A DNA stretch of 64,000 bases from NCBI GenBank assembly GCA_030544235.1, contig CM060465.1, positions 26,978,988 to 27,042,987 on the forward strand. The letters run 5' to 3'. This DNA is from Lepturacanthus savala (taxonomy: Eukaryota; Chordata; Actinopteri; Scombriformes; Trichiuridae). Positions within the stretch are counted from its first letter, which is position 1. Every line of letters starts with the position of its first letter. The notes beneath the pieces were generated by a model that ran no database searches, was not told the origin of the DNA, and worked only from the letters and a program-made list of their open reading frames with translations. Below are positions 21,646 to 33,905 of the stretch, piece after piece. The position numbers were made by a program, and so were the translations under genes.

Positions 21646-24600
21646 AAAGTGCAATTTCCTGTTTATCCGAAGTAAATAGGAGGCTTCAGTTGATGGAGTT
21701 AATCAAATCAGGTGAATAGCTTCCAAAATTCCTTCTTTGTGGTTCCATCAACGCTTTTTTCTTGCTGAGTTGGATTTGAAGAATTTGAACAAGCAGAGGC
21801 GATTTGGGGCTAAATATACTTTGACATCCAAAGAGAAAATGATCTTTAAGCACTCTGCAGCAGAGCAAGGAGTTACAATAAAAGCCTTAATTTAGTCGGG
21901 CATATCTGTTACAACGCCAGTTGGTTTTGACCTCAGAGGCATCACGGCAGGAACAGTGAAATCACATTTACTGGAAACAAACAATATTTCACTCTGTACA
22001 CTAGACGTATCACTCAGACAGGTGAAACCTCCTATTAGCTTCAGATAAACATAAGAATGCGAGTTTGCATGGATCAAACTTACGAGTGCGTAGTTGGGTT
22101 TAGTTTTATTTATTCAGTAGATAAAACTAAAGCGAGGGGGAGGAAAACCAACGGGTTTGAACAGAGTTCCCCTCAAAAAATCAAGAAATGAGACACATAC
22201 CCCCAATATAAATACAAAAGTAAAGAAACAAGCAAACAAAAAGATAAACAAACAAAAACATAATAAACAGACGATAAGAATGTGTTTATTCATAGACGGA
22301 TCAACAAAACAGACTTCAACCACATCATTATTTTTGTATCTTTGATGACTGCAAGTCCCTAAAAAGTACTAATGTATATCCAAACCGTGATGTTCATCTA
22401 CATCAAATTAACTTGTGTTTGTGCCTAAACCCGTCCGGCCTTTAACCACAGTGGTGTCAGATATAAACACCAGCGTTTTCCTGCTGAAAGGAGCACCCGA
22501 TTGTTCTGAAGGACCAGGGCTCTCCTAAAGTGAAGCCAAAATATGTGGATAAGTCCCGCCCCCTCCCATTATTAGTGGATGGGACATGAACCCAACTAAG
22601 TGTAAGTACATCTCAAATCACTTTTTCCTTAAGATGGTTTCTGTAGTATTACATAGTTCTTATGACGCTGATATTTATTCAAGTGATATTTTTTCTGACG
22701 CAGTGAGTTTGTTATTGATTAGTTCTTTGATGATATTCCATTCCTAATTAACTCCTGCGCAAACTCTGGCTCCAAATTATGTCCCACAAGCAGGATGGCA
22801 GCTCCTGGTAAAGAGATATTTTGACTTTACTTTTGCATCGTGGTACGAAGTGGAGACCGACATCCATCTGTATATACAGTCTATGATATGGACTCTTTAT
22901 TATCTAATTTGAAAGACTTGTTACAACACAGTCACTTGACATTGAATCGACTTTCCTTCATTTCCCTGAGGCAACAGAAAACCTAACCTGAGTTATGCTA
23001 ACTGTCTGAGCCATAAAATGAGTGGTTAACCTTGTGAGAACCAACGTCTTGTCCCCAGAAGGAATGAGTCCCCACAGTGTGATTGTGTCAACATGCTTTT
23101 TGTTCCCACAATGTGATTAATATAAGCACACGCACACACACACACACATATATGCTCCCTCCCTGTCAATAAAAAGATGCTGGAGTGCTGCGAGCTGGAC
23201 GGCAGCAGGCTGCTGTCATTCTGCTGGAAATAACAAGTGGAAACTTAGAGTCAAAGCAGCGGAGTTAAAGCGAAACAGACGATAAAATGGCCCTTAAATC
23301 AGCCTGAAGGTCAGTCAGTGAACACAACACGCAGTTACAGTCCAACATATGTCGGCTACTGTACATACATACGAACAGCTGACATGTCCTCTCACCTGGT
23401 GGCTTCTTACTTAGAGCAGCAGATTGCTTGCTTTTCTTTTGAATGCTGGATATTTGTACTGGTTAAATATACAATATGATGTCACATCCAGATGCTCGTG
23501 CACATGAAGTCCAACTTGAAATTGATTGCATGGTTTCTTTTTTTTCTGCTATACATATCTGTTCTAAATCACTCATCCTGTGCTCTGCTGAAGCCAGAAG
23601 AAGAGATTCTTTTTTATTATTATTATTTGGTTTCATGATGGAGCCTCCTATTTTCCCCTATTATCCTTCTATTGTTAATACCCTATCTTTGTAGGTAATT
23701 TGATTTAAAGGCCCCATATAATGCAAATTGCCACCTTTGTGTTTTGTTTACTATAGATAAAGTTTAGGGGTTACATTAAAACTGTCCCACGCATCAATCA
23801 CTCACAAAAAATGAGAAATGCATGCTGTCAACCAAACTCAGACACTAACATTTATTAAATCTTGACGCTATTTTTGGGATGATTAAATTTCAGTTGGAAT
23901 TTTAAAAAAAAAATAAATAAAAAAATCATGAGAACAGAACTATGTGCGTGCATTACTTTATAAATAAGATGCAAAGAGTACCGGTATATATGCTTATTTC
24001 TACCTTACATAAATATATATTAAAAAAAGGTTTAGTATAGACCACCAGACTTTTATTTCATAAACATTTAATGAACTTTTCAATATTATACATTTTGACT
24101 AGTCCCCACAGACTCAAGATCAACATATTTTTAAATAAATTCCATTAACTTGAAGGAATTTTATGACATTTCTGGAAATAAGATTTATATTCCCTATTTG
24201 CTATTTAGCTGAGTTGATGAGAAGATCAACACTCAACTCTGTCCAGTAAATATGAAATATTATATGATGTAAAATAAATGTAATCATTTAAAGTGAATGA
24301 GAGAGAAGACATCTAAGTCTTAACAGTACATTTAAGTTCAGATCCTGCAAACTGACCTGATTTCAACATTTTTCTGTAGTAGAAGAGCCGATTATAACTA
24401 AATTAGTCTCACACAGTGTGGAAAATGCATTTTCAGAAATGTAACCACGTAAAAACAAAAATATATATTGAATAGTACAACCCATTTTGAATATTATTAA
24501 ATGTAACTATTATATTCTAGTCTAAAGTTTAATGGAATAACCACTTGAAAAAGAAAATGTCTGCATTTCTGATTATAGGATTATAGGTCCAGGAAAATGA

Positions 24601-25811
24601 GGCAATAATTTATAGGTTCTTGTCATTTATGACACTTTAAAGTCCCCAAAGTTAAGTTATACCTGTCATAGCGTCCAAAACAAAGGACAAAATGAACATG
24701 ACGAAAGTCAGACGCAAAAATGATGAGGTGATCTCCAACAACAGAGTGAAAAATACAGAGAAACAGACAAAGACATCACAGCCAAGAGAATAAACTGCTC
24801 TGAGATCATGTAAACCACAAAACAAATAACCAGACGGCAGACTAAAAATAATTCTTTAATGAACAACAATTCTGCTAAATGTGGGAAAAACGACACTTGG
24901 AACAAAAATGTCATCACCATGGCGTTAATTTATGTTATGTGTCCGAACCAGCGTTGTTTTGACCAATCAGCGACTTGCGCGATCTCGTGATCGCGAGATG
25001 TGATAAGTCTTGCTCAATGACGGATGGTCGTAGACAGGTACTTCATCCAATGACCTGCCAAGTGTTTTTTTTTCCAGTTTCCAAGAAAGACTTCCCAGAA
25101 GGTTATGTGTAACGTGCCATCTGGCTGCATCAGGTTAGAGAAGTGCTGCCACTCCTGAGTAAGAAAAAATGATCAGTATCGCTTTATAGCATGAAAGGTT
25201 GGTTGACATGTCACAAGTTATTTTTAGCACATAAAGTACTAAAATTCCTTCCACACCTCATGATTCATGAATTATTAGCAAAAATGTGAAACTCTTATTT
25301 GCTTAAAATAAGCACATTGTGATGTTATTGAATATGGGCTTTAATACTAATAATGTCACCTGGGTTTAGGTATGATAAAACATACAGTATTTTAGATCCT
25401 GAATCCCTGGACAAGCACAGAAAGGTGTGCCTGTGTGTAGATTCAACACAGAAACATAAATCGGGGGTGAATTCCCTGAAACAAGGAGCACAAATTCCCA
25501 TTTTAATGTGGAAAAATTGATTTGACATGCTCCCTCTATTGGAAATTTGTAAACCTAATTAAAACTTGAGACCTGTGACAGAGCATAGAGTGCCAAGATT
25601 GGTTGTTTTGGAAATTTCATGCATGGCGGCGAGTATTAACATGATTTTTTTTTAAAAATGATTTCCATCAAACCATCACAAAAACCGCACATGCGGAACA
25701 TTGTTGACAACCCAGAGGAGCGGACTGCGATCGGCATCACCTTCTTGGCCTTCTGCTTCTATAGAGAGCAGCTGGAGCAAATTGAGGAACATACCTTAAA
25801 ATGATCCAGAG

Positions 25812-26016
25812 CAAGGGTACGCAACCCTTGTCCTAGAGAGACATAGCGGGTGCAGGTTTTTGTTCCAACCAAGCACTAACACCACCTGATTATATTAATG
25901 AAGGTCTTAATCAAGGACGCTAATGGTTGCTTAGTAGAATCATGTGTGCAAAGGCTTGGTTGGAGCAAAAATCTGCCCCCACAGCAACTGCCTAGGACCA
26001 GGGTTGCCTACCCCTG
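25812..26016. mobile_element. hAT-type MITE, about 205 bp
   Basis: Terminal inverted repeats CAAGGGTACGCAACCC (left) and CAGGGGTAGGCAACCC (reverse complement of the right end). A perfect 8-bp target duplication ATCCAGAG lies at 25804-25811 and 26017-26024. Eight-base duplications and CAGGG ends are hallmarks of hAT elements. The inner part GGGTGCAGGTTTTTGTTCCA is shared with the element at 30685-30875. No coding capacity. Confidence 0.85.
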
Positions 26017-28309
26017 ATCCAGAGCATAAGATGGGAAAAACTCTTATTTGAGTTTTCATCTCTTTTCACTGTTGCAAGGCCAATACCTTCCTATTTTGGG
26101 AAAAGTGCAAAGTTGCAAAATTTATCTGAAGTTGAAGCAGTTTCAACTTTTATCGTCCAAAATGAGCAGAAACTCTCAGAACTCCATAAATATTCATCAG
26201 CATCTGCAGGCTCTGCAGCTACAGTCGATGGGCAGAAATTTCAGTATTTTAGGCTCAAAGTGACTCAGAATCTGCTGTTTTGCAGCCTCTTGATCTAAGA
26301 CATTCTCACACTGTGTTCATGCAGCCAGCAGCTACAGAGACAATGGTGGACCGGTGCCTAAACAAAGAGAAAGGAATCATCAGAGAATAATTGACAGTAA
26401 AAAAACAAAAAAAACAACAAAAAGGACCTGAATAATAATGAATATAAGCTAAAGATGAGAGGATAAGTGATGGTTGAATGCAAAAAAAAAAAATGTGTTT
26501 TTGGCTTCATGTGCTGCAGACTGGACGGTTGTAAATCTCTTTCCTGGACTGAGTTGTGTGAGGAAGCGTATGTCTTAACCATAGACTGTATTATAACAGC
26601 TGTCAATAACAGTTTGTTTGGCTGGATCTCTATCTGTTACCTAATCCAAGCTTAAAAAAAGATACACCTAAAACAAAATTACACTTTAAAGGAAGTGATC
26701 ATTATAAAATCATCAGAACCATAAATCCTCTGAATCTGCTGTCTTTAACTTAAATTGACATGACGATTACAGATCACAACACGTAACAAGATTTGACAGC
26801 ATCACATGACAAATACAAAACCAGATTTATTTTGGTGGAAGAAAAACACGTAACAGAATATGACACTCTATAACGTTAGACTTTTTTAGTAGCTCATACT
26901 CATGACACGGCTTCTTGGTGATTAACAGCTATAGACATTTCAAAATAAGTCAAAGAACAATGCAGCCAAAATTAAAAAGCTACAAACCGAGTATATTAAT
27001 ATTCTGCCAGCATAATTCTTCTAGGTCCCATATCGTAGGAAGTGAGATTTTAATTGCTGTCTCATGTTTCAAAACTCTCAATCCACAGAGAAATGCATAT
27101 GGCCCATATTCAGAAACTACCCCCATTCACAGTCATTCAAACCAGCCAGAAGCTCATAAATATTCATGAGACAGACACAAAACAACCTGTTCTTTACTTT
27201 AAAAGTTTGGATTCTTTATAGAGGAGTTATAAAACTATAATTAGATGATTTTTTTTTACTACTTTAAACCACAAATCTATCTTGTTAGCTGTGTCACAAC
27301 TTTAAACAAAGGGAAAGTGTCATATTTAGGACCTTTGGCCTTTGTCATTCCCGTGTTCTTTTTCGGAACTGATTGTTGCCGTATGTGTATTGTTCCCGAA
27401 GTGTAACCACAGTTTGTTGTGTAAAGTCCCATCCTAATAAAGTCGGTCTGCGTGCAGCTCCCTCTGATCTTAATAAAGTTAAACTCTGTTAACTGTCTCC
27501 AGATGTAGACGTCCAGTGGAGCTCAGGGCAGACTGACAATGTTAAAGGGCTTTTCCACTGCACATTAAAGTAATCTCTCATTTAACCCCTTTTACACTTG
27601 CAGCATGACCCTTTTATTTCTGAAGCAATCTTAACTATAGATCATCACAGAACCAATGATGATTGCAGACTGAATAGATACTCCCCAAACAGATCATTTA
27701 CCTTCAGATGGGATGCTACATCTTTCTAAAACGAATGTACATTGTCTGATCTTTTTGATGATACAAACGTTATCACCTATGTTGGGAAGTGGTGAAACTA
27801 ATTTCTCAAATACTATACTTAAGTATAATTTGGTGGTACTTTATTTAAGTATTTCAAGTAGGTGCTACTTTATACTTGTATTCCGCTGTATCTCAGAGGG
27901 AAATGTTGCACTTCTACATTCGACAGCTGTAGTTACTTTTCAGATGATGGATGATAGAACAAGCCTTTGAAATGCAACACATAGTTAAAGACTAATCTAG
28001 TTGTTTTCAACATTTTCTTTTTGTCTTTCAACATCCTACAAAAAGCAGCCAGGTCACATTTCAGATGTCTGAGTTGTTAACAGCTCCACCAAATAGTGAT
28101 TTTTCTCACATGGTTTGATTTCAATAAGTGTACAGCGATACAGGATTTCACCAAAAGGCAAAGAGATTTATGTATCAGAGCTCGTTTTTCTTCTTTCTGC
28201 TCCCATTAATCATCTAATGACCCCTCAGATTTATCTGGTGACCCTTTAGAGGGACCAACTCTATATGAAGTAGTTGAACAGGAGAAATAATGTAATGATA
28301 AAAACATAT

Positions 28310-28880
28310 ATAATAATGAACTTGATTTCTATAGCACTTTTCAAAACCATTTCAAAGTGCTATACAGACCAAGATAAAACAGAGGTAAGACCGTAATAAA
28401 TAAAAACATCGAATATATAGGCCTGATAAAACAAGGTAATAAAACCATGTGAGAAGAAAAGTAACACAAGGTGAAAAGAACAGGTTAACTCCAACTTACT
28501 TTCTGTGAAAGAATGTTTTGTGAAGTGATAGGACATTTGATGTGATTTGAAGAATGCACGGCATTTGCCAACCTCAGAATGTCAGGCAAGGAGTTCCACA
28601 GCTGCTGGCTCTGACTGAGAACGCCTGGCTGCCTTTTGTAATGAGATGGGAGGGCCTTGCCAGAGGTGCAGAGGCGCTGGCCAGGCTGATGGGGAGTGAG
28701 TATATTTAAAGAAAGGAGAATGAGCAAGGCCACGTAGAGCTTTAACAGTAATAAGTTTCAAGTCAGTCCTACACTTCTCAGGCAGTGTTGCAAAAAGGGG
28801 AGTGATATCTTCTTGTTTCTTAGAGTCATTTAGAGTCTAGCAGCTGAGTTCTGGATGAGTGGGAGACAGGGGAAAATAAT
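28310..28880 (-). mobile_element. Probable LINE remnant
   Basis: The plus-strand low end reads TTCTATAGCACTTTTCAAAA and AAGTGCTATACAGACCAAGA, the usual reverse-complemented tail of fish L2-like elements. On the minus strand a broken frame (28733-28485) includes SQSQQLWNSLPDILR, resembling the SRQLWNSLP box near the C-terminus of such polyproteins. Diverged and inactive. Confidence 0.5.
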
Positions 28881-29727
28881 GATTTAACAGGTGCATTGTG
28901 TACATTAGCAAACATCTTCCTAAACCATGCTTCTGCAGTGCATGTTGATTCAATGTTAAATATGTAGATACATTGCAGTTTAAAAAGGAAATGATTCAAT
29001 CTGCGCTAATGTGTTTCAGTCAGGTTGTGGTTCTCATAAAAGAAACCAAATGAGCTGCATGTGAATCTCTTCTAATTTATATGTTATTAGTTCCACACCA
29101 ACATCTGCCCTCAGCACTCACATCCTCACTCCCTCTGTCTCTCTCACTCAATCACAGCTGAGCAGAAGCTTGGATTGACTGCCACCTAGTGAGGAAACAG
29201 CAGAGTAGAAGAGAACAGCGAAGATGAGGGAGACCTGTCACTCTTACACATTTGATATTTTTATATCAGCATATATCAATATACAACGTCCCTTGTGGGT
29301 TCAGAGATTCGGTTCAGACCAGGGTCAGAACTACAAAATTAGAAATGACTTCTTTTCACCAGAAATGGAGTTTACATCCTGCATCTTGCATGTGTTAACG
29401 GCTACCAGAAGAAAAGATAATAGCTTTATATATTTAAAAATTCAAGACATCACAACGCTGTTGGATTAGATTGATTTTGTAACTAATAAACTTTTATAGG
29501 ATTTAAATTAGAAAACACAACAACACACCGAATCATCTGCGTTAATTTAAAAACCAATAAACCAACACAGACAACAAAAGCTTTTAGCTCAAAGAAGGAG
29601 ACACAGGATCCAGAATAAACACACAGGGTGAAAAATGTTAACCTGCTAACGTCAGCAAACGTAGTTTAACATATAATGTTTAAACAGAAGCCCATTCGAC
29701 CCGGTGTTTTGCATCGGAACCACAGTT

Positions 29728-29817
29728 TCAGGTTTCTCTGTCGGTGTCGATGTTGCTGCAGCTCTCGGACCGCTCGCTGCTCTCCACAGGTGCAAACTTC
29801 ACCTTCCTGTGTGACCT
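29728..29817 (-). CDS. cfap97d2: cfap97d2 exon 5 (probable terminal exon)
   Basis: RSHRKVKFAPVESSERSESC, then SNIDTDRET and TGA at 29730-29728. The acceptor is GTGTCTACAG. In phase with exon 4. The basic-then-acidic, Ser-rich tail has coding-like composition, but I cannot match it to a remembered family tail, so it rests on splice logic alone. No AATAAA was found within the next 400 bp. Confidence 0.6.
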   Translation of the reverse strand, partial: RSHRKVKFAPVESSERSESCSNIDTDRET

Positions 29818-32800
29818 CTGTAGACACAAGCACGCAGCACTGATCAAGCAGCCTCGGATTCAGTTAGTTGTGCATTATTATGTAAACGCAACAGTCAGGC
29901 TGGAAAAAAAGAGTCCATTTACTCCATTTTTTTCCAGCAACATTTGATTGTTATCTAATCACTAATCTCATCTATCAGGAGCGGTGCTACTCTGGGCCGC
30001 ACTTTGTGTGTGACTAGATAAGAGGAGGATCAATTCTAAAAGCCAAATGTTGTTTAGTGGATTTTTCATATTGTATCATGTATTGTAGAGTTTGTTTTAA
30101 AGACCTTTGTTTTACAAAACACTACTGTTCAAATGTATGGGGTCATTTAGAAATCTCCTTATTTTTGAAAGAAAAGCTCTGTTTTTGTGTTTTTTCAATG
30201 AAGATAACTTAAACTAATCAGAAATAAACTCTATAATGGGGTAAAATAATTCCTAATGGGGTAAATGACAATGGCTGCAAATGTCATGGCAATGTTTCTA
30301 TATTTTTGAAAGAAAAGCACTGTTTTTTTTCAATTAACTTTAACTTATAATCAGAATCGGGTTTTTTGTGCAATATCTACATAGGTGTATAGAGGCCAAT
30401 TTCCAGCAACTACCACTACCACCTGCTCATTACGTCAGAAGGCTGATTAGATGATTAGAAAACCCTTGTGCAATCATGTTAGCACAGCTGAAAACAGCTT
30501 AGCTGGTTAGCGAAGCTATAAAACTGGCCTTTCTTTGACTAAAGCAAAGTTTGAAGGAAAAAAAATATTATTTCAAATGCAAATCATTATTTATAACCTT
30601 GTCAATATCTTGACTATATTTTCTATTCATTTTACAACTCATGGTGGTAAATAAAAGTGTGACTTTCCATGGAAAACACAAAATCATGGGTGTCCAATCC
30701 TGGTCCTGGAGGGCCGGTGTGGGTGCAGGTTTTTGTTCCAACCAAGCAGTTACACACCTGATTCTACTAATCAGGAGCCCTGCTAAGGACCTTCATTAGT
30801 AGAATCAGGTGTGTAACTGCTTGGTTGAAACCTGCACCCACACCACACCTCCAGGACCAGGATTGGACACCCATGCACTAAATTGTCAGGGTGACCCCAA
30901 ACTTTTGAATGGTAGTCCTTCATTGTAAGGAAACCGCATTATTGTGACATTTGTACCTGCTTAGCTACGAGCCCTTGTGGGTAGCGGGAAATGTCGCCCC
31001 TCCGACGCTCCGCCCTCTCCCAGTCATCCAGCCACAGCTGGCGGCGGTACTCCGACTGGCGGGATGTGATTCGCTGGTAGATGGCCTGATTCTGGCGGCT
31101 GACCAGCAGAAGCTCCTCCCTCCGCTTCTCAGCATTCAGACTGAGGAAGAAAAGAAACAGGAAGAGACAACACCTTTAAGGGTGTTTTGAAACCTGCACT
31201 TTTTTACTGAATCATACTCAGGTTCTTTGTCTCCCTTTGGTGCGATTTGTTTGAGCAGAGTGTACCGCACCCTTCGAGGGGGCCGTGATCTACTACAAGG
31301 TGCACTCTGCGAGATTGAGTGACTCGGCTCCCATAGCATGGTGTGCTTTGCATATTGGAATGTGAATGATTGAATTTAACAGCTGCTTGCAGCTAGCTGG
31401 AGAATGAATCAAGGTAGGACCTGGACTGGCGCGATGTAGTGTGTTGTATTTGGCCGGTGGACCTTCCTTCAGGATCGTCTTCCTGTGTTTACCTACGTGC
31501 TCCCGCCAACGAGCGAGGTGAACATTCTCGCACGGCTTAAGGTGCTGCCTATGGGCTCGCTTGGACTTTTTTTTTTCCTCTGTGAAAAGAAACCAAACCA
31601 AGGAGCAAAAGCAGAAAGTTCACCAACACATTAAACGATTTGGGCCAGAGCAACAAACTATATGTGTGAAAATGCCCTGAGGTAGACTTGAAAGATCCTG
31701 AGCTTATCCTTTAAAGATTTTACAGCCAAGTCTTGGGGCAGATAAATAGCAGACAGACTCACCACCATCACACATCCAAATCAATAATTTAACACCATAA
31801 CAGAGCAGGACCGGTCACATCAATTATTTAAAGGTCCATCATTGGAATCATCACAGACATGTTAAAGATCTGAGGGGGTGGAGGCTGCTGTTCCAACAAA
31901 ACTCCATATGATGAGCTTCTCTTTGCATTCTAATGAATCAAACACAACAGTTTTTGTTGACATTGTCAGAAAGGGGATATGCACTACCATTCAAAAGTTT
32001 GGGGTCACTTAGAAATTTCATTATTTTTGAAAGAAAAGCACTGTTTTTTTCAATAAAGTTTAAAATAATCAGAAATACACTCTATACATTGCTAATGTGG
32101 TAAATGACTATTCTAGCTGCAGACGTTTTTTGGTGCAATATCTACATACAGCACGGGCCAAAGGTTGGACACACCTTATCATTTAATGTGTTTTCTTTAT
32201 TTTCATGAATATTTACATTGTAGATTCTCACTGAAAACTAAAACTATGCTCATTAAAACTATGAATGAACACATGTTTATGGTGTTATGTACTTAACCAA
32301 AAAAGGACAAATAACTGAAAACATGTTTTATATTCTATTTTTTTTTATTTCTAGCCACCCTTTGCTCTGATTACTACTTTGCATACTCTTGACATTCTCT
32401 CGATGAGCTTCAAGATGTAGCCACCTGAAATGGTTTTCACTTCATAGGTGTGCCTTATCAGGGTTAATTAGTGGAATTTATTGCTTTATCAATCAGAGGA
32501 ATGGGTGACTATTTTGAAGACACAAGGTGTATAGAGGCCCATTTCCAGCAACTATTACTGCAGTGTTCTAATGGTGCAATGTGTTTGTCCATTGTGCCAG
32601 AAGGCTATTTCTAACTTTCTCAATGTTTTGACTATATTTTCTATTCATTTTACAACTTGTGATGGCAAATAAAAGTGTGAATATTCATGGAAAACACAAA
32701 ATTACCTTGGTGACCCCAACTTTTGAATGGTAGTGTATCTACTTCATGTTAATTGTTGAGGTTGTAGTGGGTGATGCTGGTCTACAGGAGTGATTTGTAT

Positions 32801-33813
32801 TCTAGTATTTTTGCCTGCTCATGTTTGTTATTGAGGCGGATAAAGTATTCAAAATACTTCTCAGAATACTCCAGTATACCACCACCACCCACATGATGAG
32901 GTATTACATTTCAACATGATATAACACATATTCCTGTCTGTCCGCGGGTTCCTACCTCCTCAGGTGGTAGTGGTTCCTGTGGTCCACCAGGCCTTTAGAG
33001 CTAACGATGTCCGCCAGTTTGGAGGCCAGCAGGTGGTTGTCTCTGTTGATGGTTGACAGCCGCTCATCCTGCAGCTGAACCATAGAAACCAAGAGTTAAA
33101 ACGTTAAAACGAGTTGAATGAAAACAGGTTTAAGCCAAAAGTTAGCCAAAAGTGTGTGTGTGTCTACCGACCTGCAGCTTTTTCAGTTTGAGCTGGACAT
33201 GAGCCGGTGTCCTCATGCCCTTGGTGTCCACTACAGGCAGGGCAGAGGTCACCTGGACATGCAAACATAGGTGAGTGCAGCCCTTGAAACCCCAGCTACT
33301 CAACCCTGCTGACTCACTCGCTTTACTCACAAAGTCTTTATCGGAGAGCTGTTTGCAGCAGCTGTTTGTAAGTTCCAAATTAGCCTTGCGACAGTGTTCA
33401 CTAAATCTAGACACATACACTTTACACTTTGCTAAAATAAAACCAGCTGCGACATAAACTAGTTATGTAGGGATGATTTGTTATTTACACCTACTATCTG
33501 CCAGATGGAACTGTCGTGTAACATATTGGAATGAATGAATAATATCTGAATGTTTAACAGCAAAAGTGTGGAAACATTGTGAAATCTACTGTTTAGTTTG
33601 GGATTTAAACATTACACTTTGAAAACAGGCGCAAATATCCGTATTAGAATCTGAGAAACAACACAGTCTAATCCAGCCTTAATTTCAACAGCCCTCCACC
33701 TCCTCTCTTCATCCCCCTACCTTGGTGCGGTGGTTTTCAAAGTTCTCCTGGTCCCATCGCTGCTGCAGGTAGCGGTTGGTGACGGGCTTTAACGGCTGGT
33801 AAGACCTGTGCAT
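29728..33813 (-). CDS. cfap97d2: CFAP97 domain-containing protein (cfap97d2-like), complete, 188 residues
   Basis: Five exons: 33813-33721, 33252-33172, 33074-32956, 31140-30957, 29817-29728, totalling 567 nt with stop. All borders are GT-AG and all phases agree. The start MHRSYQPLKPVTNRYLQQRW with DQENFENHR closely resembles CFAP97D2. Then come PVVDTKGMRTPAHVQLKLKK, LQLQDERLSTINRDNHLLAS and EKRREELLLVSRQNQAIYQR with ITSRQSEYRRQLW and SRYP, the CFAP97 (hemingway, KIAA1430-type) domain, strongly basic and helical. Family members are axonemal or manchette proteins, and mouse CFAP97D1 is needed for sperm-flagellum maintenance; a role here is inferred from that. No signal peptide or membrane segment. 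The last exon is the least certain: reading through the exon 4 donor instead gives a stop at 30941-30939 after five extra residues. Paralogue assignment (d2 rather than d1) rests on the N-terminus. Confidence 0.87.
30120..30917. mobile_element. Tc1/mariner-type MITE, copy 2, carrying a nested hAT MITE
   Basis: Ends CACTACTGTTCAAATGTATG and (reverse complement) GACTACCATTCAAAAGTTTG belong to the same family as 18638-19010. It is split by the foldback element at 30685-30875. Lies just downstream of cfap97d2 exon 4, in its last intron (29818-30956), so it would be transcribed. Confidence 0.75.
30685..30875. mobile_element. Foldback hAT-type MITE nested in a Tc1-type MITE
   Basis: Two arms of about 80 bp are nearly perfect inverted copies: left CATGGGTGTCCAATCCTGGT, right ending ACCAGGATTGGACACCCATG. 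The loop is about 25 bp. Flanks CACAAAAT (30677-30684) and CACTAAAT (30876-30883) form a 7-of-8 target duplication inside the host MITE. It shares its inner GGGTGCAGGTTTTTGTTCCA with the element at 25812-26016. Confidence 0.85.
30957..31140 (-). CDS. cfap97d2: cfap97d2 exon 4: core of the CFAP97 motif
   Basis: LNAEKRREELLLVSRQNQAI, then YQRITSRQSEYRRQLWLDDW and ERAERRRGDISRYPQGLVAK. The sequence R.ELL.VS.QNQAI..RI..R.S.Y....W..DW matches the C-terminal half of the domain. The acceptor is TCCTCAG. The donor GTACAA is weak; if it is not used, the frame stops at 30939. Confidence 0.85.
31982..32735. mobile_element. Tc1/mariner-type MITE, copy 3, with a nested Tc1-like fragment
   Basis: Ends CACTACCATTCAAAAGTTTG and (reverse complement) CACTACCATTCAAAAGTTGG, with TA at 32736-32737. 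The inner region shares GGTGTATAGAGGCCCATTTC with the copies at 52130 and (diverged) 30385. It is interrupted at about 32148 by a second element. Confidence 0.8.
32148..32525 (+). mobile_element. Tc1-like transposon end, nested
   Basis: Reads CAGCACGGGCCAAAGGTTGG and ACACACCTTATCATTTAATG, then CACCCTTTGCTCTGATTACT and CGATGAGCTTCAAGATGTAG, which I recognise as the terminal and sub-terminal region of a common fish Tc1-like transposon. The transposase body is missing. It sits in the middle of the MITE at 31982-32735, so it is the younger insertion. Confidence 0.65.
32956..33074 (-). CDS. cfap97d2: cfap97d2 exon 3
   Basis: LQDERLSTINRDNHLLASKL, then ADIVSSKGLVDHRNHYHLR. The heptad-like E.RL..I.RDN..L..K pattern suggests a coiled coil. 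The acceptor is GTTCAG and the donor GTAGGA. It ends in phase 2 (Arg-Ser junction). Confidence 0.87.
33172..33252 (-). CDS. cfap97d2: cfap97d2 exon 2
   Basis: 27 codons, VTSALPVVDTKGMRTPAHVQ, then LKLKKLQ. The P.VD..G...P.H..LKLKKL block is typical of the CFAP97D family. The acceptor is TGTCCAG. The donor GTCGGT is weak, but phase 0 is kept. Confidence 0.87.
33721..33813 (-). CDS. cfap97d2: cfap97d2 exon 1
   Basis: 31 codons from ATG 33813-33811 (MHRSYQPLKPVTNRYLQQRW, then DQENFENHRTK). No upstream in-frame ATG is near. Donor GTAGGG, phase 0. Confidence 0.87.
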
Positions 33814-33905
33814 GCTGCACCTCTGACAATAATAACCACACTCTCTCAGTCCGACCCAGCAGGAGATGAAGTGTATGTGTTGTGTGTTTGTAGGCCTGGG
33901 GGGTT

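Larger units (their letters stand above)
20831..29727. other. Intergenic region between itga11 and cfap97d2
   Basis: About 9 kb without a supportable gene between the 5' end of itga11 and the 3' end of cfap97d2 (both on the minus strand). It holds a fragment with CAAGTAAAGTAC-type MITE sequence (21410-21645), a dispersed repeat ending ATATACAGTCTATGATATGG (about 22540-22890), a hAT-type MITE (25812-26016), another CAAGTA-type stretch (27775-27900) and a LINE-like remnant (28310-28880). The remaining open frames are short and lack family signatures. Confidence 0.65.
31141..32955 (-). other. cfap97d2 intron 3
   Basis: The 1.8-kb intron between exons 3 and 4. It contains a possible dispersed repeat (31195-31690, with TGGTGCGATTTGTTTGAGCA and CCAAACCAAGGAGCAAAAGC) and the MITE copy at 31982-32735. 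No other coding signal. Confidence 0.65.
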
